Shown here one piece after another: positions 28,918 to 39,052 of a DNA stretch of 64,000 nt. This DNA comes from Chryseobacterium rhizosphaerae (GTDB taxonomy: Bacteria; Bacteroidota; Bacteroidia; Flavobacteriales; Weeksellaceae). The position numbers were made by a program, and so were the translations under genes. Within the stretch, counting starts at the first letter, position 1, and every line of letters starts with the position of its first letter. Below the pieces are notes generated by a model, which worked only from the letters and a program-made list of their open reading frames with translations, had not been told where the DNA came from and did no database searches. The DNA lies in assembly GCF_003385455.1 (NCBI RefSeq), contig NZ_QNUF01000015.1, positions 1-64,000 of the forward strand, written 5' to 3'.

Positions 28918-29342
28918 GTTCAGCCTTATAAGCATGATGAAACGGAAATAATCAAACAAGTAATTACTTTATTGAATAAACTGGGGGTTGATGTCTACGT
29001 TGATTGGCTGGACAATGGAATGCCTCAAAATACAAATTGTTCAATCGCTACAAGGATTAAAGGTAAAATAAAACAGAACGATAAGTTTATTTTGTTGGCT
29101 ACTGAAGCAGCCATTGTTTCTAAATGGTGCAACTGGGAGCTTGGATACGGAGGTGCACAGAAATACTTTAAAAATATAGTGGTTATGGCAATTACAAATA
29201 GTGAAAATAATAGTTTTAGCGGATCTGAATAACTTAGCATTTATACTATAATTACTTCAGAATACCTCTTTAGTACTGGGACTTATTATGTTGAATTTAA
29301 CAACACAAAAATTAAACTTGCCGATTGGCTAAAACAAAAATA
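28918..29342 (+). pseudogene. TIR-domain gene fragment, ThsB-like, with internal TAA
   Basis: An open frame from just after the preceding stop encodes most of a small TIR protein: HDETEIIKQVITLLNKLG, VYVDWLDNGMP, KFILLATEAAIVSKWCNWEL with the catalytic-type Glu, then GSE-stop-LSIY. The TAA at 29230-29232 sits where related TIR proteins have Tyr (GSEYL), and the frame continues to a natural stop at 29340-29342, two bases before the ThsA-like start. The first strand (FISH-type) and a start codon are missing. It is therefore a decayed TIR sensor of a Thoeris operon. A short product from a TTG at 28972 is conceivable. Confidence 0.75.
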
Positions 29343-29344
29343 AA

Positions 29345-30805
29345 ATGGAATTTACCTCTGAACAACGGACATTTATAAACACGTTTATAACAGAAATCAA
29401 TAATGGTGATGCCGCAATATTTGCAGGTGCAGGTTTTTCTGCACCTGTCGGTTTCGTTAATTGGAAAGAACTTCTAAGAGACTTGGCCTGGGAACTGAAA
29501 CTGGACATTAACAAAGAACACGACCTATTATCAATTGCACAGTATCATTTTAATAAGTTTAAGCGAGGAAAGATCAACAATAAAATAAAAAACGAATTTA
29601 CCTCGCTTAAAGAAGGAAGCGAAAACCATAAAATACTTGCCAGAACGGAAATTGATACTTACTGGACTACAAACTATGACCAGCTTATTGAAAAGACTTT
29701 AGAGAGCGAAGGAAAAACAGTTGAGAAAAAAATAAGAAACGAAGATTTTTCAAGCAATATCAAAAGAAAGAACGCGATCGTTTATAAGATGCATGGAGAT
29801 AAGGATTCTCCTGATGAAGCAGTCCTGATAAAAGACGACTACGAGACCTATAACGATAAAAAAGAATTGTTTTCTACCGCATTGAGGGGAGATTTATTAT
29901 CTAAAACTTTCTTGTTTATAGGATTTAGTTTTGACGACCCAAATCTGGATTATATCCTTAGTAGGATCAAAATCCTACTAAAAGACGATACGCCGACTCA
30001 TTACTGTTTTTTTAGGGAGATATCGGAACCCGACTTTAAAGATCCCGAAAAAACAGATGCGAAAAACAATGAGGATTACCTATATGCAAAGATCAAACAA
30101 GAACTGAAGGTAGAAGATCTGCGAAGATATGGTATTCATGCTGTGATGATTAAAGAATATCATTATATTACTTCGATACTGTCGGAAATTGAAAAAAGAA
30201 TTAAAAGAAGAAATATTTTTATTTCGGGATCGGCCCATGAATATTCACCATTTTCTGAGGTGGAGGCTATAAAACTGCTTCATTCATTAAGCTACAAACT
30301 TGCCGAAAAACAGTATAAGATTATTTCAGGTTATGGTCTGGGAATTGGGAGCACAATCATTAATGGAGCATTGGATTTCAAACTAAAATCTAATTATAGA
30401 AACCTTGATGACTTGTTGCTTCTTCGTCCATTTCCACAATTGCCAACTGAAACACTTAGCCTTGAAGTACTGAGAACCACTTACCGAAATGAAATGATTT
30501 CAAACTCTGGAATTGCGATTTTTGTTTTTGGGAATAAACTTGACGGAACTGATGTAATAGATGCTGACGGAATGTGGGAGGAATTTGAAATATGTTTATC
30601 TAATGGTGTCGTTCCCATCCCTGTTGGTGTTACGGGCGGGGTATCTAAAAAATTATGGGATAAAGTGACAACTGACCTAAGCACATACTATCCTGATAAT
30701 GCTGAGCTTTACAAAGCAATTGAGAAACTTGGAATAGTAGGTGCATCACAAGATGATATTATCAACAATACACTAAAAGCAGTTAATATCTTGCAAAAAT
30801 TATAA
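29345..30805 (+). CDS. thsA: ThsA-like SIR2-SLOG NADase (Thoeris effector)
   Basis: 486 residues, close to the length of Bacillus ThsA. The SIR2 domain has GAGFS (28-32), WTTNYD with Asn110, MHGD with His150, and FIGFSFDDPN. The Asn and His fall close to the known catalytic residues of Bacillus cereus ThsA (N112, H152). From about residue 285 a SLOG domain follows (IFISGSAHEYSP, SGYGLGIGS, MWEEFEICLSNG), which in ThsA binds the cyclic ADP-ribose signal. When activated by a TIR-made signal, ThsA destroys cellular NAD and aborts infection. The frame is intact although both adjacent TIR genes are broken. Confidence 0.85.
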   Translation: MEFTSEQRTFINTFITEINNGDAAIFAGAGFSAPVGFVNWKELLRDLAWELKLDINKEHDLLSIAQYHFNKFKRGKINNKIKNEFTSLKEGSENHKILARTEIDTYWTTNYDQLIEKTLESEGKTVEKKIRNEDFSSNIKRKNAIVYKMHGDKDSPDEAVLIKDDYETYNDKKELFSTALRGDLLSKTFLFIGFSFDDPNLDYILSRIKILLKDDTPTHYCFFREISEPDFKDPEKTDAKNNEDYLYAKIKQELKVEDLRRYGIHAVMIKEYHYITSILSEIEKRIKRRNIFISGSAHEYSPFSEVEAIKLLHSLSYKLAEKQYKIISGYGLGIGSTIINGALDFKLKSNYRNLDDLLLLRPFPQLPTETLSLEVLRTTYRNEMISNSGIAIFVFGNKLDGTDVIDADGMWEEFEICLSNGVVPIPVGVTGGVSKKLWDKVTTDLSTYYPDNAELYKAIEKLGIVGASQDDIINNTLKAVNILQKL

Positions 30806-30807
30806 AT

Positions 30808-31101
30808 ATGCTGAAGAGACAAATATTCTATTGTTTTCACTATGACAATGACGTATTTAGGGTTCAACAAATAAGAAATATAGGGGGCCATAGAGGAAAA
30901 CAAACCGGTAACTCCCAACGAATGGAAACATATCAAGCGGAATGGCGACAGGTTCATTAAAAGCTGGATAGAAGAAAATTTACGATACAAAAGTTGCTTG
31001 GTCGTTTTAATTGGTTCTGAAACATACAACCGTAAGTGGGTTGATATGAAATTGAAAAGGTTTGGAGTGACGGTAAGGCGATTTTGACAATCCCAAGATG
31101 A
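30808..31101 (+). pseudogene. ThsB/DUF1863-type TIR gene with two frameshifts
   Basis: It starts MLKRQIFYCFHYDNDVFRV and QQIRNIG, the start of MTH538/ThsB-like TIR proteins. A G5 run (30883-30887) then shifts the frame; with one G fewer, the text continues ENKPVTPNEWKHIKRNG, FIKSWIEENLRYKS, LVVLIGSETYNRKWVD. A missing T near 31043 shifts it again, and the correct frame then reads EIEKVWSDGKAIL before a stop. The C-terminal third is gone. It is 2 bases after thsA, so it was part of the same operon. The rest (31098-31214) reads MTWSTITAMVKRVIKKDLD and ends EEAFERQV, of unknown origin. Confidence 0.75.
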
Positions 31102-31302
31102 CGTGGAGTACCATTACTGCTATGGTAAAGAGAGTGATAAAAAAAGATCTTGATCCTAGTAAATCTGATTTGGTTGAACGTGAACTGGAAGAGGCGTTCG
31201 AAAGACAGGTTTAAGGGTTTACTAGATAATGGTACAAGATATACTGTTAATTAGAGACTGAGCAGATATAATTTTTTAGTAAATAATGCGTCAGTAAATC
31301 AT

Positions 31303-32508
<1,206 letters not shown>

Positions 32509-32858
32509 AAATAAATATTGGCTAGTGTAGTTTAACATCATTGTTTTGTAAATCAATAAATTAGAAATTTGATTTAGCGTAACCAATCTCATATAGCATT
32601 ACAAAACTTGTAGTTTGGTTCCCAGAAAATTGGCAGGTGCAAACTCCTCCTTTTCCGCAATTGCGCTTTGAAGACAATAAAAATATTGTTGCAAAATCGT
32701 AGCAAACTAAGCCTAGACTATTACACAGAAGAACGGAAAAGTTCAAATGCCAGATTAACCAAAGGTCTTTTCCCCCCTAAAAGAAATCATCAAGATAAGT
32801 GAAGCTTTATTAACCGATTATAGGGAACTGCTGGATCAAAAAGAGAATTTCAATAATC
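32509..32858 (+). other. Region with a decayed plus-strand coding remnant
   Basis: No intact gene. Protein-like text reads DYYTEERKSSNARLTKGLFPP (to about 32778) and then, after a frame change at a run of six C, KEIIKISEALLTDYRELLDQ and ENFNNLISILDYFSNS to a stop at about 32893. This looks like the frameshifted end of a soluble protein I cannot name. Confidence 0.4.
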
Positions 32859-33218
32859 TCATTTCAATATTGGACTACTTTTCAAATTCATGATGGCAGG
32901 AAGCAATGGAAATGACCTGGAGAATAAAGGAGATCTTTTAAGATCAAGGAACTCTTCAAGAACTTTATTACGCTTTATTGAACGACCATTTATAAAATTA
33001 ATCAGGTCTACTGAAGAAACAGGAATTCCTTTGTTAAAAAGTTCTGTTTTATAACTGTTGACTTTGGTTGTCAATGATTCAAGGAAAGCGTTTAATGTCT
33101 TTACGTCTTCCTTGGTTCCAATTGCTTTACCTTCTTTCTGATCCCATCTATTGATATCCCATTGCCTTCTTGTTGAAGCTTCTTTAGGTATACCATCTAC
33201 GGTAAACCTTACATACAC
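32859..33218 (-). pseudogene. Truncated tyrosine integrase (arm-binding domain only)
   Basis: The text VYVRFTVDGIPKEASTRRQW, DINRWDQKEGKAIGTKEDVK and TLNAFLESLTTKVNSYKTEL is the N-terminal arm-type DNA-binding region of Bacteroidota phage-like integrases. It breaks off after KVLEEF; the core-binding and catalytic domains are absent, and no good start codon is seen (the frame extends upstream without ATG). It lies between the defence genes and tRNA-Ala, where an integrase of an integrative element is expected. It is a relic of the integration module. Confidence 0.75.
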
Positions 33219-33301
33219 TGTACGAACTGTTTTGTTTTTTTGTACTCTTTAAAAAATAAAAGAGGCTATAACTTGCTCTAACATAATCCAACATTTTAAA
33301 T

Positions 33302-33506
33302 GTTTCTAAAAATCGAACTAAAGATGCTTTGAACCAAGTTGATAAAGACATTTATATACTAACAATCAAATTATTATAATTAAATCGTTACCATTTTTTA
33401 TTAAAATTACCACGATTTTGCCACAAACTTTGTGAGCTTATTTGAAAATTATACGATTGCTAACATAAAAAAATCCTGCAAAAATGAATTTTGCAGGATT
33501 AATCAG
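33302..33506. repeat. Island direct repeat, copy 3 (about 205 bp), next to tRNA-Ala
   Basis: A left arm (33302-33361; TCGAACTAAAGATG) and right part (33406-33506) with the core starting ATTACCACGATTTTGCCACA. It resembles 24121-24330 over its whole layout. It ends 40 bases from the tRNA-Ala 3' end and includes the tRNA terminator, so this is probably the native copy from which the others derive. Confidence 0.75.
33467..33500 (-). terminator. Terminator of tRNA-Ala
   Basis: On the minus strand a 12-bp stem (33472-33483 with 33489-33500; AATCCTGCAAAA arm) with a five-base loop is followed by a T run. Confidence 0.8.
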
Positions 33507-33545
33507 CTTTTAGCGTATTTTGAAGACTTCTTCAATTACACGAAG

Positions 33546-33619
33546 TGGAGAATACGGGATTCGAACCCGTGACCTTTTGACTGCCAGTCAAACGCGCTAG
33601 CCAACTGCGCCAATCCCCC
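33546..33619 (-). tRNA. tRNA-Ala (anticodon GGC)
   Basis: 74 nt without CCA. The cloverleaf can be drawn: acceptor GGGGGAT pairing with ATTCTCC including the G3:U70 pair that defines alanine tRNA, D arm with GGCGCAGTTGGCTAGCGC, anticodon arm TTTGA-CTGGCAG-TCAAA giving anticodon GGC, and T arm with GGGTTCGAATCCC. Discriminator A73. It is the likely integration target of the island to its left on this strand. Confidence 0.95.
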
Positions 33620-33881
33620 TTTTTTGAAGCGGTACAAAAGTAAGTATTTAAATGATACCTGCAAATAATTTTTGGAATATTTTTACAAACTTATGTTTTA
33701 TCCAAATTACGCTTCTGTATATGATCTACAATTCAAACCATCCATCGCATTATCATTATAATGTTAAGTAAAGGCAATGTTATTATTCATGTATTTTTAT
33801 CAATGATGGATAAAAAACCTTTTATTTTTGCTATTATTACATATTTGGTAATAACTTTGTGAAAAAATTAAACAAAAGTTT

Positions 33882-36800
33882 GTGAAAAAATATACTTCCG
33901 TTCTTCTTCTCTTTATTTTTTCTATTATTTACACTCAACACTATAGTATACAGTTATATAATACAGACAATGGTCTTCCACAGAACAGCGTAAAAGATAT
34001 TATAAAAGACAAATACGGCTTTATATGGCTGACCACTGAAAACGGAATTGTGAGGTATGATGGCATGAAATTTTTGGTTTACAAGAATCTTCCATTAAAC
34101 AGTCAGCGATTTATGTACTTCTACGGGCATCCCGAAAAAGACAGCATTTATACTACAGCAGATTACGGAAGAACAGTACTTATACACCGAAAGTCCCCTA
34201 AGGTCATCAACTCATTTAAAAAAAAATCAAATTTTATATTTAAAGACCACACCAATTACTTTTTATATGGGTCCAATTACAGCTATACTACATCCCCAGG
34301 CCTGAGTCTTTATTTTCAGCTTACAGATGGTACTTATTTTATAAAAGAAAATTCCCTGAAATACATTGATACTGTTTCTCAAAAAGAAAAGAATCTAGCT
34401 ATTAAAACATTCTATAAGAACGCTGCCAGAATATTTGTAATCAATTCTTCAGTATTCTTTATTGACAATCAGGCAAAAAATATCCAGAAAATAGAAAAGG
34501 GAAAAGTTGTCGATTATTATAATGAACCTTTACTGACTGATATACATAGTAAAATCTACTGGAGCAGAATTAATAATCAGGTTTTTATAGTCAACAGGAA
34601 CAGCATTTACAGGTGTCTCTATGAACAAAATAAATTCAACATATCAAAACTGGCGCAGCTAGACCATATTGCAGAAAATATAATAAGTGTATATTATGAC
34701 AAATCTTACCATAAACTTTATCTCGGAAGCAGCACCAATGGTCTGCAGGTGATCAGCTTTCCGGATTTTACTACACTTCAGAGACATTCATCAAAGCCAG
34801 AGTCAGTTTTTTACGCCACCCTTCCCTACACTAAATCTTCAGTCATTACGACTTTTGGAGAGAGCTATGATCATAACGGGCTCGTTGAGAATAAAAGTTT
34901 TGAAAGCATCACCCCGTTCTTCATGGCTTATGACGAGAAGAAAAATCTTATTGCCCGCAAGGCAAATGACTTGGTCATATATCAGAAGAAAACATCTTTT
35001 AAGGAAATTATTTCAAAGAAAAATTTCATTTTGATAGACTTTTTTTTTGATGCCAACAGGTATTATGCCTTGGAACTACATCAAAAAAAGGATGGAACTA
35101 CCGAATACAGTGGAAACCTATTGATTTATAAAGACCTGTCTTTCAAATCTGTACAAAAAAGATTTTTTTTTAATAATGAGCCTTCTAAATTCCTGAAGTT
35201 TGATGAGGATCACATTCTGGTAGGAACTATAAAGGGATTATATAAAGTATCGTTGAAAACAAATAAAATACTCAATTTAAATCCCGGTAATGAATTATCC
35301 ATCCGCAGTATTATAAAATCAAAAGACGGTAATTTCTGGATAACCACTTTAGGAAAAGGGCTCTATCTACTGAAAAATAATCGTCTGATCAAAATGCCCT
35401 ATGATACCAATAACACTATTTCTTCTTCCCATACCATTTTGGAAGATTCACACGGTTTTTTCTGGATTCCTACCAACAATGGGCTTTACAAGGTTCTTGA
35501 AAGCCAGCTGCTTCAATATGTTCAGAACAGACAATTCAAAGTTAATTATTATCGGTTTTCAAAAGATTCAGGCTTTAAAACCAACGAATTCAATGGAGGT
35601 AGTAATATCTGTGGTACCAGGCTACAAAATGGGGAATTTGTACTTCCTTCTTTAGATGGCTTGGTTTTCTTCGATCCGATGAAAATAAAAAGCTATTATC
35701 CGGAAAACATTTACATAGAAAGAGCTATTATTGACAACAAAGAACAATATTTCGATAAGGTACTGAATCTAAAACCGGAATGCAATCGTATTGATATTTT
35801 CATTGATATACCCTATTATTCAAACCCTGACAATCTAGTTGTAGAAGCAAAGCTTAGCGGAATACCTAATTCCCGATGGGAATCTATAGGAAAGGACGGA
35901 AAATTTTCCATTTCAAATCTTTCCTATGGAAATCATTCTTTTGTAGTAAGAATTCTGGTTTCCGACGATGGAAAATATATTTATAAAAAAATCAAAATTA
36001 TCATTCCTCCCTATTTTTACCAGACGCTGTGGTTTAAATTATTTATTTCTTCCATCATACTGCTCTTATTATACATAGTGGTAAGGTGGAGAATACGTTT
36101 TCTGAAAAAGAAAAATCATGAACTGGAAGAAATAGTCAATTCCCGTACAAAAAGTCTTTCCGATACTGTTGAAAAGCTGAAGATTACAAAAATAAAGCTT
36201 CATAAAGAAATTGAACAGCAAAAAAAACTTATCGGAACTATTACCCACGATATTACAACCCCCGTGAAATTTATTGCACTTACAGCAAAAGAGGCCCTGA
36301 ATCAGAATGAATTAAGCGGACAGCAAAGTGAAAAAATCCTGAATTCTATTTACAAGTCCTCGGATCAGTTATACAATTTCACCATTACCTTAAAAGAATA
36401 TGCGGATATTTATACACACCACCGATCCAACAAAACAGAACTCTATTCCTTATATCATCTGATAGATGAAAAAAGGGTGCTTTTTAATGCCATAGCAGAA
36501 AACCATCATACTGTAATTATCAATAATGTAGACAAGGCGATACGGGCATGGATCAGTAAGAATATACTGTCTGCAATTATCCACAACCTTCTGGATAATT
36601 CTGTAAAATTCACTAAGAATGGTACCATCACCATAGATAGCAGTGTGGAAGGCGATACCATCATCCTATTGATAACAGATACGGGCATCGGAATGGATGA
36701 AAAGAAAATAGAATATTATACAAAACTTCAGGATAATATTGAAAACGAAAAATTATTACTTCAAAAATATGGAATGGGCCTTCACCTTGTCCTGCAACTG

Positions 36801-36893
36801 CTTCAAATGATCGAAGGAAAAATTGTATTCAAAAAAAATAAATTAAAAGGAACTTCATTTAAACTGATTTTAACAAATAAAAAAGATGATTAA
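33882..36893 (+). CDS. Propeller-type hybrid periplasmic sensor histidine kinase
   Basis: 1003 residues from a GTG start. It has a signal peptide (1 to about 18), a periplasmic two-component-regulator propeller (about 20-640; repeated GFIWLTTENG, NFWITTLGKGL, GFFWIPTNNGLY blades), a Y_Y_Y-like beta domain (about 650-715), one transmembrane helix (about 725-745), a coiled coil, a HisKA domain with GTITHDITTP (H789), and an ATPase domain (LLDNSVKF, DTGIGMD, YGMGLHLV). Unlike hybrid two-component systems it has no fused receiver or AraC domain; the regulator is the next gene, which overlaps by 8 bases. The ligand is unknown. Confidence 0.9.
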   Translation: MKKYTSVLLLFIFSIIYTQHYSIQLYNTDNGLPQNSVKDIIKDKYGFIWLTTENGIVRYDGMKFLVYKNLPLNSQRFMYFYGHPEKDSIYTTADYGRTVLIHRKSPKVINSFKKKSNFIFKDHTNYFLYGSNYSYTTSPGLSLYFQLTDGTYFIKENSLKYIDTVSQKEKNLAIKTFYKNAARIFVINSSVFFIDNQAKNIQKIEKGKVVDYYNEPLLTDIHSKIYWSRINNQVFIVNRNSIYRCLYEQNKFNISKLAQLDHIAENIISVYYDKSYHKLYLGSSTNGLQVISFPDFTTLQRHSSKPESVFYATLPYTKSSVITTFGESYDHNGLVENKSFESITPFFMAYDEKKNLIARKANDLVIYQKKTSFKEIISKKNFILIDFFFDANRYYALELHQKKDGTTEYSGNLLIYKDLSFKSVQKRFFFNNEPSKFLKFDEDHILVGTIKGLYKVSLKTNKILNLNPGNELSIRSIIKSKDGNFWITTLGKGLYLLKNNRLIKMPYDTNNTISSSHTILEDSHGFFWIPTNNGLYKVLESQLLQYVQNRQFKVNYYRFSKDSGFKTNEFNGGSNICGTRLQNGEFVLPSLDGLVFFDPMKIKSYYPENIYIERAIIDNKEQYFDKVLNLKPECNRIDIFIDIPYYSNPDNLVVEAKLSGIPNSRWESIGKDGKFSISNLSYGNHSFVVRILVSDDGKYIYKKIKIIIPPYFYQTLWFKLFISSIILLLLYIVVRWRIRFLKKKNHELEEIVNSRTKSLSDTVEKLKITKIKLHKEIEQQKKLIGTITHDITTPVKFIALTAKEALNQNELSGQQSEKILNSIYKSSDQLYNFTITLKEYADIYTHHRSNKTELYSLYHLIDEKRVLFNAIAENHHTVIINNVDKAIRAWISKNILSAIIHNLLDNSVKFTKNGTITIDSSVEGDTIILLITDTGIGMDEKKIEYYTKLQDNIENEKLLLQKYGMGLHLVLQLLQMIEGKIVFKKNKLKGTSFKLILTNKKDD

Positions 36894-37500
36894 GAATATT
36901 CTTATTGCTGATGATCACGACATTGTTCTGATAGGAACAAGCATGATTTTAGAATCAAGAATCCAGGATGTCGTAATAGACCAGGCTGAAGATTATCCGG
37001 AAGCTCTGGAAAAAATCTCCGGAAAGAAATATGATCTTGTTATTTTGGATATTAACATGCCGGAAAGCAAAAACAAAAAAATGATCTCCGAAATTAAAGC
37101 ACTGGACCCCACCATAAAAATACTGATATTCTCTGCTTATGAAGAAGAGGTAGCGGTACAGTATATAAAAGCGGGCGCCAACGGATACATCAGTAAGCTA
37201 AGCAAATCTGAGGAAATCTCTGATGCTGTCAATAAAATATTTTCGGAAGGGTTTTACTATCCCCCGTCTATTGTACAGCAATTGCTTCAACAGTCTCCCT
37301 TAGATTCTATAAAAAATTTATCTGTGAGGGAATATGAGATTTTTATTTTAATGGTACAGGGTAACGGCAATTTAGAAATCTCGAATAAAATGAATATCCA
37401 GATGCCTACCATCAGTACCTATAAAAAAAGGATTCATATCAAACTTAAAACAAAAAATTTAGCAGACCTCATTAAGCTGTACCAAACCTATATAGCATGA
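36886..37500 (+). CDS. Response regulator, receiver plus LuxR-type HTH
   Basis: 204 residues. The receiver domain (about 3-120) has the acidic pair at D9-D10, the phosphoacceptor Asp55 in VILDINMP and Lys in SKLSKSEE. A LuxR/NarL HTH (about 140-200) reads LSVREYEIFILMVQGN and STYKKRIHIKLKTKN. It overlaps the kinase gene by eight bases and is surely its partner. The dyad repeats just downstream (37521-37582) are candidate binding sites, in front of the secreted-protein gene. Confidence 0.92.
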   Translation: MIKNILIADDHDIVLIGTSMILESRIQDVVIDQAEDYPEALEKISGKKYDLVILDINMPESKNKKMISEIKALDPTIKILIFSAYEEEVAVQYIKAGANGYISKLSKSEEISDAVNKIFSEGFYYPPSIVQQLLQQSPLDSIKNLSVREYEIFILMVQGNGNLEISNKMNIQMPTISTYKKRIHIKLKTKNLADLIKLYQTYIA

Positions 37501-37520
37501 TTTACCTATAAATCATAATA

Positions 37521-37582
37521 TGTAGAAAATTTTCTACAATATTCTTTATTTTTTTCTACGAAATGCATTATTTTTCGTAGAA
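37521..37582. promoter_or_regulatory. Cluster of TTCTAC/GTAGAA dyads, candidate operator
   Basis: TGTAGAAAATTTTCTACA (37521-37538) is a perfect 18-bp palindrome. TTCTACGAAA (37554-37563) and TTTCGTAGAA (37573-37582) form a second inverted pair. Four TTCTAC-type half-sites in 62 bases between a response-regulator gene and a secreted-protein gene suggest an operator; the hairpins might instead aid termination. Confidence 0.5.
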
Positions 37583-37765
37583 TTATTTCTATATTTTTAC
37601 ATTATCAATGAAATTAATTTAAAAATTAGCTCAAAAAATAACGAAATTCACAATACTGTAATCAACATTTAATCTAAAGTTAATATATCAGAGTAAAGTA
37701 CTGTTAATATACTATGCTTTACATAATTTATATTCAGAAAGTTAGGATTCTAAAATTAAAATAAA

Positions 37766-38890
37766 ATGCTAAAAAAAATTACCAGACTAGGACAATTATT
37801 AGGGCTATTAACCTCCTCCATTGTTTTTTCGCAGGCAGGAAATATAGGAATAAATACCCCAAACCCAGGATCTACAATAGACATTAATGGATCTGTAGCG
37901 GCTAATTATACCGCAATAAATACAACATCATACAATTTGAATTCAGCCGATTTTCATGTTTCCTATAATGGTACCGCTAATGCAGTATTCAATCTTCCGG
38001 CTGCCATCAGCGGACCGGGAAATTTCAAGGGACGAATGTACACCATTAAGAATAATACAAATTTCACCATCACAGTAAATCCTGCAGTACCGGAAACAAT
38101 CAATGGAAATACCAGCATTTTAGTCCCTGCAAACCAAAGTGCTCAGCTGATCAATACAGGAATTACTGGTGCTAATTCTACCTGGGAAATTGTATCCATG
38201 AGCTCTTCGACAAATAATTACACTGCCAGTAACGGTCTCACCATGTCAGGTACTGATGTTAAATTAGGAGGTAGTCTATCCCAGCCAACAGATATTGCTA
38301 CTGCAGGAAACAACCTGAGTATCAACGGAACCGGAAAGGTTTTGATAGGGACCAATACTGTTCCTACAGGAGCAGCCAATTCTAAAATCGTTATAGACAA
38401 CGGTACTACTAACGGTGCATTGCAGATTAAAGACGGCACCCAGCAGCTGGGTTATGTACTGACCAGTGATGCCAACGGTTTAGCCACCTGGTCATCTACA
38501 GTTACCACTGCATTTGCCAATAACTGGACGTCTTATACGGGAACATTGGTTAATCCTTTTACCGGATCTACGGGTGGAGGAAACTTGGCAACAGGAATTT
38601 CAGTGGCTATTCCAGCCAGAGGATGGTATTTTTTCCGTAGTGGTATTGCAATAAATTCTGACTGTAATGACTATACATTCTACATCAACGGGATCGGGGA
38701 TGTCTGGAAAAGCTACTGTACTTCTAATACGCCCGTTTTTATGGCTCCAAGAGATCAAAACCGTGTGTTATATTTTTCCACTCCCGGTGCCTATACTGTT
38801 CTAGCAGTTAAAACCAACGGTGTAATTCCAAGTAGTTTTAATGCAGGTAATCCAGTTTTCTACCTTGATTTTGTAAAATTTCAAAATTAA
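37766..38890 (+). CDS. Secreted protein with GNIGINT head domain, paralogue 1
   Basis: 374 residues. A signal peptide ends near SIVFSQ. The mature start GNIGINTPNPGSTIDINGS is followed by a domain (about 45-150) shared with the next gene: SGPGNFKGRMYTIKNNTNF and NLPAA. The C-terminal domain (about 240-374) resembles a TNF/C1q-like or fibre-tip beta domain, with two Cys. The neighbouring two-component system and dyads suggest regulated expression. Function unknown, possibly surface attachment. Confidence 0.8.
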   Translation: MLKKITRLGQLLGLLTSSIVFSQAGNIGINTPNPGSTIDINGSVAANYTAINTTSYNLNSADFHVSYNGTANAVFNLPAAISGPGNFKGRMYTIKNNTNFTITVNPAVPETINGNTSILVPANQSAQLINTGITGANSTWEIVSMSSSTNNYTASNGLTMSGTDVKLGGSLSQPTDIATAGNNLSINGTGKVLIGTNTVPTGAANSKIVIDNGTTNGALQIKDGTQQLGYVLTSDANGLATWSSTVTTAFANNWTSYTGTLVNPFTGSTGGGNLATGISVAIPARGWYFFRSGIAINSDCNDYTFYINGIGDVWKSYCTSNTPVFMAPRDQNRVLYFSTPGAYTVLAVKTNGVIPSSFNAGNPVFYLDFVKFQN

Positions 38891-39052
38891 GGAAAACCAT
38901 ACAACATGATTCTAAATACATAAATTTGAAAACTGAACTGCTCCAAATCCCTCATTCCTCCGACAGTTCATTAAACAGCCCTCTCTGCATCCCCTTGCCG
39001 ATTATTAAAAACAAGTAATTTTTTTTACCCTAGTTCATCAATCTTATTAAAT

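Noticed and set aside
28972..29232. A separate 86-residue gene
   Set aside because: It is part of a longer TIR frame that lacks its first strand and ends at a stop inside a conserved GSEYL-like motif, so it is better read as a pseudogene.
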